Assembly (NCBI GenBank): GCA_002295885.1
Contig: DBGM01000023.1
Coordinates: 1-64,000, forward strand
Length of the DNA stretch: 64,000 nt
Source of the DNA: Phycisphaerales bacterium UBA854
Lineage (GTDB): Bacteria; Planctomycetota; Phycisphaerae; Phycisphaerales; SM1A02
Direction of reading: 5' to 3'
Part shown: piece after piece, positions 56,786-64,000 of the stretch
Position numbering within the stretch: the first letter of the stretch is position 1
Layout: each line of letters starts with the position of its first letter
Position numbers and translations under genes: made by a program
Notes under the pieces: generated by a model
What the model saw: the letters and a program-made list of their open reading frames with translations, nothing else
What the model was told of the DNA's origin: nothing
Databases searched by the model: none

Positions 56786-57465
56786 TGCGACGACTTCTGC
56801 TGCTATTCCTGTTCGTGCTTCCGCTGCTGGGCGGCTGGGGCTGTGGTGCCTTCTACCTTGCCGGTGGAATGGCCCAGAGCTTCGAGTACCAGAAGCTGGT
56901 CGAGGTGCTTCCCCGCTACGAGGGTCTCGAGCACAAGACCGTAGCGGTGATCGTCGATGCCGATCTCGGCACGCTGCATCAGTACCAGCTCCTGCCGGAA
57001 GTGATCAGTTCCGGGGTGGGTGGGCTCATCGCCCGTGAGGTGTCCGGAGCTCGGGTGCTGACCTCCGGAGCGGTCCGTGAATGGCAGTTCACCACTCCGC
57101 GCTGGAACGCACTGCCCTACAGCGACATGCTCAAGGCCCTGCAGGTGCAGCGGATCATCCTGATTGACATCCACACCTTCCGCTTGAATCCTCCCGGCAA
57201 CCGGTGGATCTGGGATGGGGAGTGTGCGGCGACCATCGGTGTCATCGAGGACGACGGGCACAACCCGGACGAGTTCGCCGATGCCTACCACATCACCGCG
57301 AGGTTTCCGACCATCAAGCAGCTCGACCGCGACTCGGCCTCCTCGGAGGTCATCGAGACCGGTCTGGTGACGGAGTTCATGAAGCAGACCGCCTGGTTGT
57401 TCTATCCGCATCTCGAGCCCAAGTACCCCGATCGCTACAAGCCCGAACTGGATCAAGCGCAATGA
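56785..57465 (+). CDS. Putative lipoprotein, first of a related pair
   Basis: A 226-residue exported protein with signal MRRLLLLFLFVLPLLGGWGC; Cys20 could carry lipid although Trp in the lipobox is unusual. The body looks like a TolB-N/CsgG-type alpha/beta fold (KTVAVIVDADLGTLHQYQLLPEVIS, LKALQVQRIILIDIHTFRL, CAATIGVIEDDG). It shares this layout with the following gene, pointing to old duplication. Overlaps of 1 nt before and 4 nt after tie it to both neighbours. Function unknown. Confidence 0.75.
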   Translation: MRRLLLLFLFVLPLLGGWGCGAFYLAGGMAQSFEYQKLVEVLPRYEGLEHKTVAVIVDADLGTLHQYQLLPEVISSGVGGLIAREVSGARVLTSGAVREWQFTTPRWNALPYSDMLKALQVQRIILIDIHTFRLNPPGNRWIWDGECAATIGVIEDDGHNPDEFADAYHITARFPTIKQLDRDSASSEVIETGLVTEFMKQTAWLFYPHLEPKYPDRYKPELDQAQ

Positions 57466-58148
57466 GCATCCGAATCGTATCGCTGCTGGGCGCGTGGGTA
57501 TTCGCCGCCGTGCTGCTGCTCGAACTGGGTGGATGCAACATCGTGTCCGCCGTCAGCTTCGTGGCCCAGCCCGAACCGGAGATCGAGGCCAAGTACCAGT
57601 TGCAGGATGTACCCACGGTCGTGTTTCTCGATGACCGTCGGAACCGAATCAGCCCCACCCGTCTGCGTCGCGTCATCGCCGAGGAGGCGACCACCGTCCT
57701 CATGGAGGAGGGGGTCGTGTCAAGGGAGAACATGATCCCCGCGCGGGACGCCATTCGCGTCTCGAGTCGCCACGATCGGGCCGGGAAGCTGCTGTCCGTG
57801 CACGCGATCGGGGAGGCCGTCGGGGCGACGCAGATCATCTTCGTCAGTGTCGACGAGTTCGCCCTGACCCGTGACGGTCAGACGCCGGAGCCGAAGGCGA
57901 TCTGCCGGGTCCGGGTCATCGACGTCAAGAACGAGGAGCGGCTGTTTCCGGATCCCTCCTCCGCGGACAGCTACGGCTACTACCAGCTCGTCGTGGATCT
58001 GCCGAACGTGGATCCGCACGGTTTCCACACCATTTCGACCCGCAATGATCTGAACGATCGGCTGGCCGTCACGACGGGTGACGAGATCGCCAAGCTGTTC
58101 TTCACCTACACGGTGTCCGAACTCGGCGGTCGCATCGAGCCACGGTGA
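57462..58148 (+). CDS. Putative lipoprotein, second of a related pair
   Basis: A 228-residue exported protein with a good lipobox (LELGGC, Cys25). The mature part has strand-helix-strand spacing like CsgG/LpoB-type lipoproteins (VPTVVFLDDRRNRISPTRLRRVIAEEATTVLMEEG, AIGEAVGATQIIFVSVDEFALTRDG, AICRVRVIDVKNEERLFPD). It resembles its upstream neighbour. It may be anchored in the outer membrane. The GTG of the next gene overlaps its stop. Confidence 0.75.
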   Translation: MSIRIVSLLGAWVFAAVLLLELGGCNIVSAVSFVAQPEPEIEAKYQLQDVPTVVFLDDRRNRISPTRLRRVIAEEATTVLMEEGVVSRENMIPARDAIRVSSRHDRAGKLLSVHAIGEAVGATQIIFVSVDEFALTRDGQTPEPKAICRVRVIDVKNEERLFPDPSSADSYGYYQLVVDLPNVDPHGFHTISTRNDLNDRLAVTTGDEIAKLFFTYTVSELGGRIEPR

Positions 58149-59209
58149 CCCCCGTGCGTGTACTCCACCTTGTGGACATCCAGCCCGGAACCGATGGCCG
58201 GTGCCTGCATCGGCTGGTCCATCGGACCATCGATGGATTGCAGGCCCGGGGTGAACATGTCCTGCTCGAGGTCGGCGGGGGTGCGAGGCGGCAGCCGTGC
58301 CTGCCTCCCACGTCGGGCCGTCTGAACCAGACGCGTCTGGTGAGCGGCTTGTCGGGTCAGCCCTTGTGGCGCGTGCTCGAAGCGTGGGCGGATGCCGGAC
58401 ATCCCATCGATCTGATCCACTGCTGGGGAGACGCGTCGCTGCGTCTCCGTGCGGCCTGCGGGGGTGGGCCTCCCACCCTCTGCACTCTGGATTCGATGGA
58501 GATCGACGCGTCGCTGCCGGTCGACCTGATCGAGTTGTCGCATCTCGTACCGCTCGAGCTGCAGGTGGGAAGCAGCGGCATGGCCGATGCCCTGCGTGCG
58601 TACGGTCTCGAGGTAGGAGTGGCGCCGTTCGGTTTCGACATCGAACGGTCGGAGATGGATCCCGACCGACGCCGGGCCTGGGGGGCTGGTGACGAAACAC
58701 TGGTGTTCGGAATGATCGGCGATCGACTTCCTCGGGCCTCGCTGAGATCGCTCATCGGTGTCCCCGTCCGGTTGGCGGTGGCGGGGGGCGACGTTCGGGT
58801 CGTCGCACCGGAGTGGACGGGCGGCTTCGAGGACGGGCTTCGATGGCTGGACGACATGGATCGTGGGCAGCTGCTGGTGAGGGAGGATGTCACGCAGGGC
58901 GGAATCTCGTCCATCGGCTGCGCCTTGGCCCAGGGGACCACCGATCGGTGCGGTGAGATCGTCGGACTGATTCCGATCCTCGAGGCGCTGGCCGCCTCCC
59001 GGCCGGTCCTGCTCGGACGCGGTCATCCCGCCGCCGCGGAGCTGGCTGCCACCGGTGCGGTGTTTGCCGGTGTGGACGACGCCGAGAGCGATGCGGCCCG
59101 TTGGCTGCGTGAAGGGAGTGCCCGCCGCGTGGATGCGGGCGGGCTACTGGTCGACATGACGACCTGGTGCGAAGGGCTGCTCGAACGCTACGCCTTGCTG
59201 GCCGAGTGA
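58145..59209 (+). CDS. Glycosyltransferase-like (GT-B type) protein, uncertain
   Basis: A 354-residue soluble protein. The opening VRVLHLVDIQPGTDGRCLHRLVHRTIDGLQARGEHVLLEVGGG and the segment DLIHCWGDASL resemble GT4-like enzymes. The C-terminal half (GLIPILEALAASRPVLLGRGHPAAAELAATGAVFAG) looks like the second Rossmann domain, but the classical EGFGLxxxE nucleotide-sugar motif is not clear. It may be a diverged or inactive member. Start is GTG overlapping the lipoprotein stop. Its end overlaps the amidohydrolase by 22 bp convergently. Confidence 0.6.
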   Translation: MTPVRVLHLVDIQPGTDGRCLHRLVHRTIDGLQARGEHVLLEVGGGARRQPCLPPTSGRLNQTRLVSGLSGQPLWRVLEAWADAGHPIDLIHCWGDASLRLRAACGGGPPTLCTLDSMEIDASLPVDLIELSHLVPLELQVGSSGMADALRAYGLEVGVAPFGFDIERSEMDPDRRRAWGAGDETLVFGMIGDRLPRASLRSLIGVPVRLAVAGGDVRVVAPEWTGGFEDGLRWLDDMDRGQLLVREDVTQGGISSIGCALAQGTTDRCGEIVGLIPILEALAASRPVLLGRGHPAAAELAATGAVFAGVDDAESDAARWLREGSARRVDAGGLLVDMTTWCEGLLERYALLAE

Positions 59210-60294
59210 TCGGGTTCCAGCAGGCCCAGGCCACGGGCGGCATCGGCGTAGATCATCCGCAGCAGCTCACCGGACAGATGATGGCCGTGCAGCGTCGGTG
59301 AATCCAGCGGGCCGTGAGCCTCGGGATCGACCATTTCCAGATCGGGGTCCGCAATGGGCGAGGGACCGTCGTAGTCCGATTCGAACAGGGTTCGCAGGGC
59401 CCAGTAGCGGCTGGCGTAGAGGTCGTAGGCCTCCTTCAGCGAGGATGCCTTGGCGGTCATCTCGTTTCCGTCGGGAGCCGCCACGAGGTGGTCGTCGGAG
59501 GTGAGGATGTCCGATCCGAACAGGATCCTTCCCGACCACCGCGTGAGGAAGCTGGCAAAGCGCACGCTGTCGTGTCGACTCAGCTCCCGCACCATCCACT
59601 TGGTGGCCGAGGTGTCGAGATGGAGATTCGGATGTCGCTCGAGCAGTCCGTCCAGTACGTCGAGGTCCTCGGGCCATCCGCCGAAGTGGGCGGCGATCCA
59701 GGGGACCGGGTAAAGGTCGAGCAGCTCCTCAAGGGCGTCGTATTGGGCGGCCTTGGTTCCGAAACGGTCCGCGTCCTTGTAGCGGGTGGCGAACCAGGTG
59801 TCGGGGTCGGCGATGTGCACCATGAACATCATGTCGAGCGACGCGGCGAGATCCATCGCGTCGCGGCGAACCGGACTGTCCAGTCGCAGCAGCCCGGGAT
59901 CACCGACCTCCTCGCCGTATTCGACGCCCCGGGGAGCACACCAGAATTTGACGATCTTCGATCCCAGGGCACGGAAGGTCCGGATCCGGTCCATGAAATC
60001 GGTTCCGTGGGCAACCCGCCGGTCCGGATTCGAGAAGGACGGGATGGCGATGAACTGCACCATGTCGCCCATCGCCGCGGATACGGCATCGACCTGTTCC
60101 AACTGGGTCATCGAGATGCAGTGCCGGACACCCCAGGACGTGGCCACGTCCCGGTACAGCTCGGCCGCCCTGGTTCCGCCGATGTGGAGATGCGCGTCGA
60201 CGATCGGAGTTGGAGGCGGTCCCATGTCGACGGCCGCCTGGCGGTAGTCGATGCCGAGGAGATTGGCGGGGTGTGGGGCGTGCTCGCTGTTCAT
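59188..60294 (-). CDS. Amidohydrolase family protein (Amidohydro_2 type)
   Basis: A 368-residue TIM-barrel metal-dependent hydrolase. Metal ligands are suggested by IVDAHLHIGG (H-x-H), HIADPD, WIAAHFGGWP (His) and LFGSDIL (Asp). FVMHI-type strands and a late SGELLRMIYADAARGLGL match PF04909-like enzymes, which include decarboxylases and hydrolases. The substrate is unknown. Start ATG 60294 by domain fit. It follows the flavin reductase-like gene on the same strand after 40 bp, perhaps as one operon. Confidence 0.85.
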   Translation of the reverse strand: MNSEHAPHPANLLGIDYRQAAVDMGPPPTPIVDAHLHIGGTRAAELYRDVATSWGVRHCISMTQLEQVDAVSAAMGDMVQFIAIPSFSNPDRRVAHGTDFMDRIRTFRALGSKIVKFWCAPRGVEYGEEVGDPGLLRLDSPVRRDAMDLAASLDMMFMVHIADPDTWFATRYKDADRFGTKAAQYDALEELLDLYPVPWIAAHFGGWPEDLDVLDGLLERHPNLHLDTSATKWMVRELSRHDSVRFASFLTRWSGRILFGSDILTSDDHLVAAPDGNEMTAKASSLKEAYDLYASRYWALRTLFESDYDGPSPIADPDLEMVDPEAHGPLDSPTLHGHHLSGELLRMIYADAARGLGLLEPDHSASKA

Positions 60295-60334
60295 CCGAAC
60301 GATGATAGGGCGAGGTCGACCTCGGGTCGATGAT

Positions 60335-60850
60335 TCAGTGCACTGACATCTTCTTGCCGGTGGAAACATCGTCCTGCGGCTCCAGCACCTTGTACTTCAG
60401 CGGCTTGTCCGGGTCCTTGACGGTCCCCAGGGCCTTGACCAGACCGAGGTAGATGCGGCAGTCGGCCTCCGGAGCCAGATGTCCCACCAGTTCGCAATCC
60501 ATGAAGTACTCGCAGCGATGGAGAATCGGGGCCCCCGTGACCAGCTGTGAGGTCGGAATGGCGACGAAGGGGTCGTCGCCCCGCTGGGGAGGGGGATTGA
60601 ATCGTCGCTTCACCAGTCGATCGTCACCGAGCAGTCGGCAGAGTCCGAAGCACCGGCTATCACGCAGCAGGGGTTCGATCGGGGTGCCACGGGGAATGGA
60701 GATCATCAGCAGCAGCGGTTCTTCACTGCACACCTGCACCCGTGAGGTCATGACGCCGGTTCTGGTGTCTTCGTGTGCAGCGGTGACCAGAAATCCACCG
60801 CTGGGTATGCGACTGATGACGTTCGCGATCACGTTGCGACTGACCATCAT
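60335..60850 (-). CDS. Flavin reductase-like (FMN-binding split barrel) protein
   Basis: A 171-residue protein. VISRIPSGGFLVTAAHEDTRTGVMTSRVQVCSEEPLLLMISIPRGT matches the opening of flavin reductase-like domains, where GxxxTSxVxxVS binds FMN. HRCEYFMDCELVGHLAPEADCRIYLGLV is the typical late segment. Partners could be a flavin-dependent oxygenase, but none is nearby. The start has two adjacent ATGs (60850 or 60847). Confidence 0.8.
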   Translation of the reverse strand: MMVSRNVIANVISRIPSGGFLVTAAHEDTRTGVMTSRVQVCSEEPLLLMISIPRGTPIEPLLRDSRCFGLCRLLGDDRLVKRRFNPPPQRGDDPFVAIPTSQLVTGAPILHRCEYFMDCELVGHLAPEADCRIYLGLVKALGTVKDPDKPLKYKVLEPQDDVSTGKKMSVH

Positions 60851-60946
60851 GATTCCCCGAAATCAGATCGTTCTAAACGTGCTCCCCCCCAGAAGGAGCC
60901 CACTCAAGTCTGGCCCCAAAACCGATCTGCTGCCGGTGTGATTACG

Positions 60947-60962
60947 GCTTTCGGCCGAAAGC
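60947..60962. promoter_or_regulatory. 16-bp perfect palindrome, possible operator
   Basis: GCTTTCGGCCGAAAGC is a perfect dyad without spacer. It lies 97 bp upstream of the flavin reductase-like start. The lack of a loop argues for a protein site rather than an RNA hairpin; the regulator is unknown. Confidence 0.4.
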
Positions 60963-61069
60963 GCCTTGGAGGGGGGGGCTCTGAAGGGGGCAAAAAAAGA
61001 CTTCCGTTCGATAAGTCCATTTACATCAAGGAGATGGGCCGAATTTTCGGACCATCTGAACAACGCATT

Positions 61070-61125
61070 GTGGGAATCGAGGCAGGTTCTTGAGGAAAAG
61101 TGTTGAAATGTGGGGCGAAGTGGGC
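61070..61125 (+). promoter_or_regulatory. MraZ operator array (GTGGGN boxes on a 10-bp register)
   Basis: GTGTTG (61100), GTGGGG (61110) and GTGGGC (61120) repeat exactly every 10 bp, and a perfect GTGGGA stands at 61070, 30 bp (three turns) upstream. Known MraZ sites are tandem GTGGGN repeats with about 10-bp spacing. The three proximal boxes overlap the promoter of mraZ, which fits autorepression. Confidence 0.75.
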
Positions 61126-61131
61126 TAATTT
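61103..61131 (+). promoter_or_regulatory. Predicted sigma-70 promoter of mraZ
   Basis: TTGAAA (61103-61108) and TAATTT (61126-61131) are separated by 17 bp. The spacer contains two GTGGGN boxes. The mraZ start lies about 28 bp beyond the -10 box. Confidence 0.6.
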
Positions 61132-61159
61132 CCCAAACTGAAACACAGAGGACCTATGA

Positions 61160-61630
61160 GTGCTGTTTACAGGGGAATACGAACACTCGATCGACGCCAA
61201 GCAGCGTCTGGCCATTCCTTCGGATCTTCGCGGTCGATTGGACCCCGAGATCCATGGATCGGCTTTCTACGTCGCTCCCGGCCAGCAGGGGTCACTGTGG
61301 ATCTGGCCAGAGAAGACCTTCGAGCAGATGGCGGCCGCGACCGAGCAGTCGCTGGTGCCCAACGAGGACCTGCTCGAGTACGAGCAGCTGCTCTATTCCC
61401 AGGCCGCCCGGGTGGATCTGGACAAGACCGGCCGCATTCGTATTCCGGACCGCATGCTTCGCATGGCGGGGCTGGAGAACATGGTGGTCGTGCTGGGCGT
61501 CAAGGACCATCTCGAGGTCCACGACCCGGCCGCTTGGGCCACGATCCGGGAAGCACGGTTCGCCGCGCAGGCGGAGATCATGCTCCGGGCCCGGCGGGCC
61601 ATCCAGCGGGGCGGGGGGGAACAGCAGTGA
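61160..61630 (+). CDS. mraZ: Transcriptional regulator MraZ
   Basis: A 156-residue protein of two AbrB-like half-domains that forms a ring and binds GTGGGN repeats. Each half has the signature: SIDAKQRLAIPSDLR near residue 10 and VDLDKTGRIRIPDRML near residue 86. The GTG start has GAGGA 7 nt upstream. mraZ is normally the first gene of the division/cell-wall cluster, followed by rsmH; here no rsmH, ftsL or ftsI follows and 450 bp without genes come next, so it appears separated from that cluster. Confidence 0.93.
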   Translation: MLFTGEYEHSIDAKQRLAIPSDLRGRLDPEIHGSAFYVAPGQQGSLWIWPEKTFEQMAAATEQSLVPNEDLLEYEQLLYSQAARVDLDKTGRIRIPDRMLRMAGLENMVVVLGVKDHLEVHDPAAWATIREARFAAQAEIMLRARRAIQRGGGEQQ

Positions 61631-62081
61631 GGAGTTCGCGACTCGAATCCTTGACGGGATCGATCGTCGCATTGTCGACGGCAACGTCGGATCATGGCCG
61701 GCTGGACCGGCGTGCTTCGAGCGGGCAGGGAAGCCAGCTCGACCCGTGCACGGGAGCGGATGGGCCAAGGATGGCTGCATCGCCCGTATTTTCAGGGGGT
61801 TTTTCGCCATTGCAGGACCTGTGGCGAAGTACCTGCATGACATGGTCACGACGAATGCCCGAGGCAACGGATCACGGATGATCCGTTCGGGGCAGCCGCG
61901 TCAGGCATGGATCGCCACGACGCCTGCTCCTTCAAGGTCCACCCGACGCACACACGTCGGGCACGTACCGAAGCGGTCTGCAGAACCCTCGGTACGACAT
62001 CGGCCCGATCGGTCTTCGACCAGACGGGTCAAACCCTTCCCGGTTCGTGACGTGCTCCCACCGCACGTCACGAACTTTTTT
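61631..62081 (+). ncRNA. Candidate structured RNA (or long 3' UTR of mraZ) with GGA-loop hairpins, next to csrA
   Basis: No coding frame is convincing. The plus strand folds into a series of local hairpins ending in a strong terminator. GGA lies in the loop of at least five: 61653-61668 (GACG stem), 61697-61711 (GCCGG, loop CTGGA), 61764-61775 (GCCA, loop AGGA), 61803-61828 (7-bp stem, loop with GCAGGA) and 61866-61887 (9-bp stem, loop CGGA); a sixth is possible at 61902-61926. Stems without GGA are at 61942-61961 and 61964-61996. GGA in hairpin loops is what CsrA binds, and csrA lies directly downstream. No clear own promoter is seen, so it may be the mraZ transcript tail. No tmRNA, RNase P or SRP core motif is present. 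Confidence 0.4.
62043..62081 (+). terminator. Strong intrinsic terminator on the plus strand
   Basis: A 13-bp perfect stem GTTCGTGACGTGC/GCACGTCACGAAC with loop TCCCACC is followed by six T. It must end a plus-strand transcript, either from mraZ or a separate small RNA. On the minus strand no T-run follows. Confidence 0.92.
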
Positions 62082-62098
62082 CGTGGGTGCAGATGGTG

Positions 62099-62320
62099 TC
62101 AGGGGTTCTGGCCGGCGGGACGGATCTTGCCGACGACCGTCGGTTTGTCCGCCATGATCTGATCTGCGACTTCGCGGCGATGGACCTCCACCTCACGGGG
62201 GAAATCCATGGCGAGTCGGACCCGATCACCCTTCACCGAGGCCACCCGTACCACCCCGACGGGGTTGGCCGGATCGCCGATGACGACTTCTTCACCTTCT
62301 CTTCTCGTGATGACGAGCAT
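62099..62320 (-). CDS. csrA: Carbon storage regulator, RNA-binding protein CsrA
   Basis: A 73-residue dimeric RNA-binding protein that controls translation and stability of mRNAs by binding GGA in loops. It starts MLVITRREGEEVVIGD and has GDRVRLAMDFPREVEVHRREV, where the late Arg contacts RNA. The ATG at 62320 has GGAGG 8 nt upstream; an upstream in-frame ATG (62353) would add residues not found in the family. A hairpin with GGA in its loop lies in the leader. No flagellar gene or fliW is adjacent. Confidence 0.95.
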   Translation of the reverse strand: MLVITRREGEEVVIGDPANPVGVVRVASVKGDRVRLAMDFPREVEVHRREVADQIMADKPTVVGKIRPAGQNP

Positions 62321-62360
62321 GCCTCGGACCTCCTGCCTCAGCTGTGATGCCATCTCCTTC

Positions 62361-62377
62361 GGGGCTTCCGCGGCCCC
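62361..62377 (-). promoter_or_regulatory. Leader hairpin of csrA with GGA in the loop
   Basis: Read on the minus strand, GGGGC and GCCCC pair around loop CGCGGAA, about 40-55 nt before the csrA start. The ribosome site itself is GGAGG. Two or more such GGA sites are the usual arrangement for CsrA autorepression. Confidence 0.4.
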
Positions 62378-62495
62378 GATCCTCCAACGGGATACCTTAG
62401 CGGATCCGGCCGCATTCTCCTACCTCCGACCCGACAGAGAACGGCAGAAATCGTTCCGCATCCTCTCTAAGGCACTTGATTTCAATGGTTTGGCG

Positions 62496-62780
62496 TCAAT
62501 CCTGGACCGGATTGCCATCCATGTCCACGGCAACCACTTCCATGATTCCGGGCACGTAGGTCTTCAGATTCCGCTCGATGCCCGATTTGAGGGTCATGGT
62601 GCTCGAAGGACACCCGACGCAGGCTCCGTGGAACCGGACCTGAACCATGCCTTCATCGCTCACTGCGACCACCTCGATGTCTCCACCATCGGACTGGATG
62701 GCGGGGCGCATCATCTCGACGACCTTTTCGACCTGCGTTCGGATGTCGGCCGTGTCCACGTTGTCGTTGGTATCAGTCAT
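62496..62780 (-). CDS. NifU C-terminal domain iron-sulfur scaffold protein
   Basis: A 94-residue Nfu-type protein that carries and passes on Fe-S clusters. RTQVEKVVEMMRPAIQSDGGDIEVVAV is the standard opening and GACVGCPSSTMTLKSGIE holds the CxxC cluster site (Cys-Val-Gly-Cys). ATG 62780 gives the usual length; the longer frame upstream is not family-like. It diverges from the lipoprotein gene with 77 bp between. Confidence 0.93.
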   Translation of the reverse strand: MTDTNDNVDTADIRTQVEKVVEMMRPAIQSDGGDIEVVAVSDEGMVQVRFHGACVGCPSSTMTLKSGIERNLKTYVPGIMEVVAVDMDGNPVQD

Positions 62781-62857
62781 GAATGTCCAGATGGTACGAA
62801 GCCCGAGCAGTGGGGGCAACCGGGCCCGATCATTCGATCCATGGGTACACTGCGGGC

Positions 62858-64000
62858 ATGGCAAGCATCCCCCAAATGCGTTGGATCACCCCTCTCGTGG
62901 CCGCCTGGGGCCTGCTGGTCCCGATCGCCCTTCTGTCGGGCTGCGAGACCACGGTCCAGGATCCGATGACCGCTCTGGCCGACAAGTCGGCCCATGACCG
63001 GACGCACCTCAAGAGCATCCAGATGATGCGGGAGCGGAATATCGACGACGATCCGATCTACCTCGATCTGCTTGCCGGCATCGTGTGGCGACCCGGGTAC
63101 GGGCTCGCCGTCCGTCGCGAGGCACTCAACGAGCTGTGGGCCCACGACCGGGAGCAGACGATTCTGCTGCTGCGGCGTCAACTGCCCCGGATGACCAACT
63201 GGCCGTGGTTGACCGAATGCTGTGAATGGATTGCTGATCGAGACATCACGGAACTGGATCCCGCCCTGATCTCCAGTTGGGGGCGCCCCCGGGCCCTGAC
63301 GCCCGACGAGACGGACCGTCCCGAGTTCATCGCGCTGGTGCGCATGCACGGACGCGATGCCGTCGTCGACAAGGTCTTCGAGCTCTTCGTGACCTCGAAC
63401 AAGCGGTCGCAACGCGGTCTTCGTCAGCGGTGCTGGGATCTGCTGCACCGGCTGGGCGAGCGTGGTCGGTTGATCGCACTGGCGACCGAGTCGGAGCCGG
63501 ACACGGACGACATCATGATGCTGGATCTCAATGCGGCCGCACGGGACTTCGGCATGGTGCCCTACAACCGGGAGGAGATCATCTGGTTGCAGAAGCTGCG
63601 GCAGCCGGAGAACGAGGACTTCTGGGAGGAGGCGATGGTCGCGATGGAGCGGGTTCCCGCCGAGCGCCGAAGCGAACTCGAGATGCGCGACCTGGCGATC
63701 GTGGTGGCCGCGACCCGTCACCGTCAGGATCTGCTGGACGCACCGGTCGCCCGGCTGTATTCCCATGTCGACGGCATGCTTCGGGGCCGAAAGCACTATT
63801 CGGAATACAACCCGGGCATTCCCGGGGCCGATCCAATGATGGAGCGGCTCCGAACCCACCGTGAAAGACTCACCTGGAGCGATCTGGCCGCCATCGAACT
63901 GGCTCTGCAGGCGCTGCAGCACGCTCCGGTGCGTACGCATCTGTTCGCATACGCCGACGAGGACCACGAGGACGAATCGACCGAGTTCGGCGGGGTCATC
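62858..64000 (+). CDS. Putative lipoprotein, C-terminus beyond window
   Basis: At least 381 residues, still open at the right edge. The signal peptide (PLVAAWGLLVPIALLSGC) ends in a lipobox with Cys at residue ~29. The mature part is helical and charged without known motifs, with repeat-like helices (ALNELWAHDREQTILLLRRQLPRM, LLHRLGERGRLIALA, DLAAIELALQALQHAP) suggesting a HEAT-like or other helical solenoid. No family can be named. The frame was found by direct translation from ATG 62858. Confidence 0.75.
   Translation, partial: MASIPQMRWITPLVAAWGLLVPIALLSGCETTVQDPMTALADKSAHDRTHLKSIQMMRERNIDDDPIYLDLLAGIVWRPGYGLAVRREALNELWAHDREQTILLLRRQLPRMTNWPWLTECCEWIADRDITELDPALISSWGRPRALTPDETDRPEFIALVRMHGRDAVVDKVFELFVTSNKRSQRGLRQRCWDLLHRLGERGRLIALATESEPDTDDIMMLDLNAAARDFGMVPYNREEIIWLQKLRQPENEDFWEEAMVAMERVPAERRSELEMRDLAIVVAATRHRQDLLDAPVARLYSHVDGMLRGRKHYSEYNPGIPGADPMMERLRTHRERLTWSDLAAIELALQALQHAPVRTHLFAYADEDHEDESTEFGGVI

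Larger units (their letters stand above)
60851..61159. other. Divergent control region between the flavin reductase-like gene and mraZ
   Basis: No gene is seen in these ~310 bp. The region is richer in A/T than its surroundings. It carries a 16-bp palindrome near 60950, a run of seven A at about 60993, a GTGGGN array and a sigma-70 promoter for mraZ. Confidence 0.6.

Noticed and set aside
61156..61881. Alternative frame overlapping mraZ and running into the downstream stretch
   Set aside because: It starts four bases before mraZ but shows no family motif, and mraZ homology fixes the other frame.
61631..62081. tmRNA, RNase P RNA or SRP RNA in the gene-free stretch
   Set aside because: No tRNA-like ends, no RNase P P4 core and no SRP tetraloop helix were found.

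Overview
The window is high-GC bacterial chromosome. It most resembles a planctomycete of the Phycisphaerae type. The clues are a secreted protein combining aspartate-rich calcium-binding repeats with a dockerin-like tail, a planctomycete-style ECF sigma factor, a DUF58/transglutaminase pair, a long PurF and many GTG starts. This placement is inference from gene content only. No phage, insertion sequence, CRISPR array or rRNA operon was seen. Most genes sit in compact operons joined by ATGA or GTGA overlaps.

Region by region. 1-5.2 kb: a minus-strand operon of a phosphatase-superfamily/TPR protein, mutS and two tandem thioredoxin-like genes, then tRNA-Ala(CGC). 5.2-9.9 kb: a polysaccharide deacetylase diverging from a ZIP metal transporter that is coupled to ileS. 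9.9-21 kb: the secreted repeat/dockerin protein, a small tRNA-binding protein, a SurA/PpiD-like folding factor, rpsD, a long amidophosphoribosyltransferase, a CstB-like metallo-beta-lactamase/rhodanese fusion and ahcY. 21-28.5 kb: an ECF sigma factor with a coupled small protein, a lone atpC, scpB, DUF58, transglutaminase, a methyltransferase and a YcgR-like PilZ protein. 28.5-35.6 kb: pabB, ppdK, a HIT protein coupled to a VUT transporter, nadC and a biotin ligase.

35.6-43.8 kb is the most unusual part. Two small unknown genes lead into six contiguous genes: a GlmL/MutL-like ASKHA ATPase, a soluble barrel-sandwich/KOW-like protein and four membrane proteins, one of which looks like the DUF6754 family. 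No B12-dependent mutase is present, so the ATPase probably serves a membrane complex of unknown function.

43.8-50.4 kb is the classical rpmF-plsX-fabH-fabD-fabG-acpP-fabF fatty-acid synthesis operon, with a lipoprotein gene inserted between fabD and fabG. 50.4-60.9 kb: a PagL-like lipid A deacylase, tRNA-Glu(TTC), aroB, a ParA-type ATPase fused to a glycogen-binding-like domain and coupled to an unknown partner, a DUF2752/lipoprotein-pair/glycosyltransferase-like operon, an amidohydrolase and a flavin reductase-like protein. 60.9-64 kb: mraZ with an in-phase GTGGGN operator array, a 450-nt gene-free stretch full of hairpins ending in a strong terminator, csrA, a NifU-domain protein and the start of a lipoprotein gene. 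The hairpin-rich stretch beside csrA carries several GGA motifs in loops and could encode a CsrA-binding RNA.
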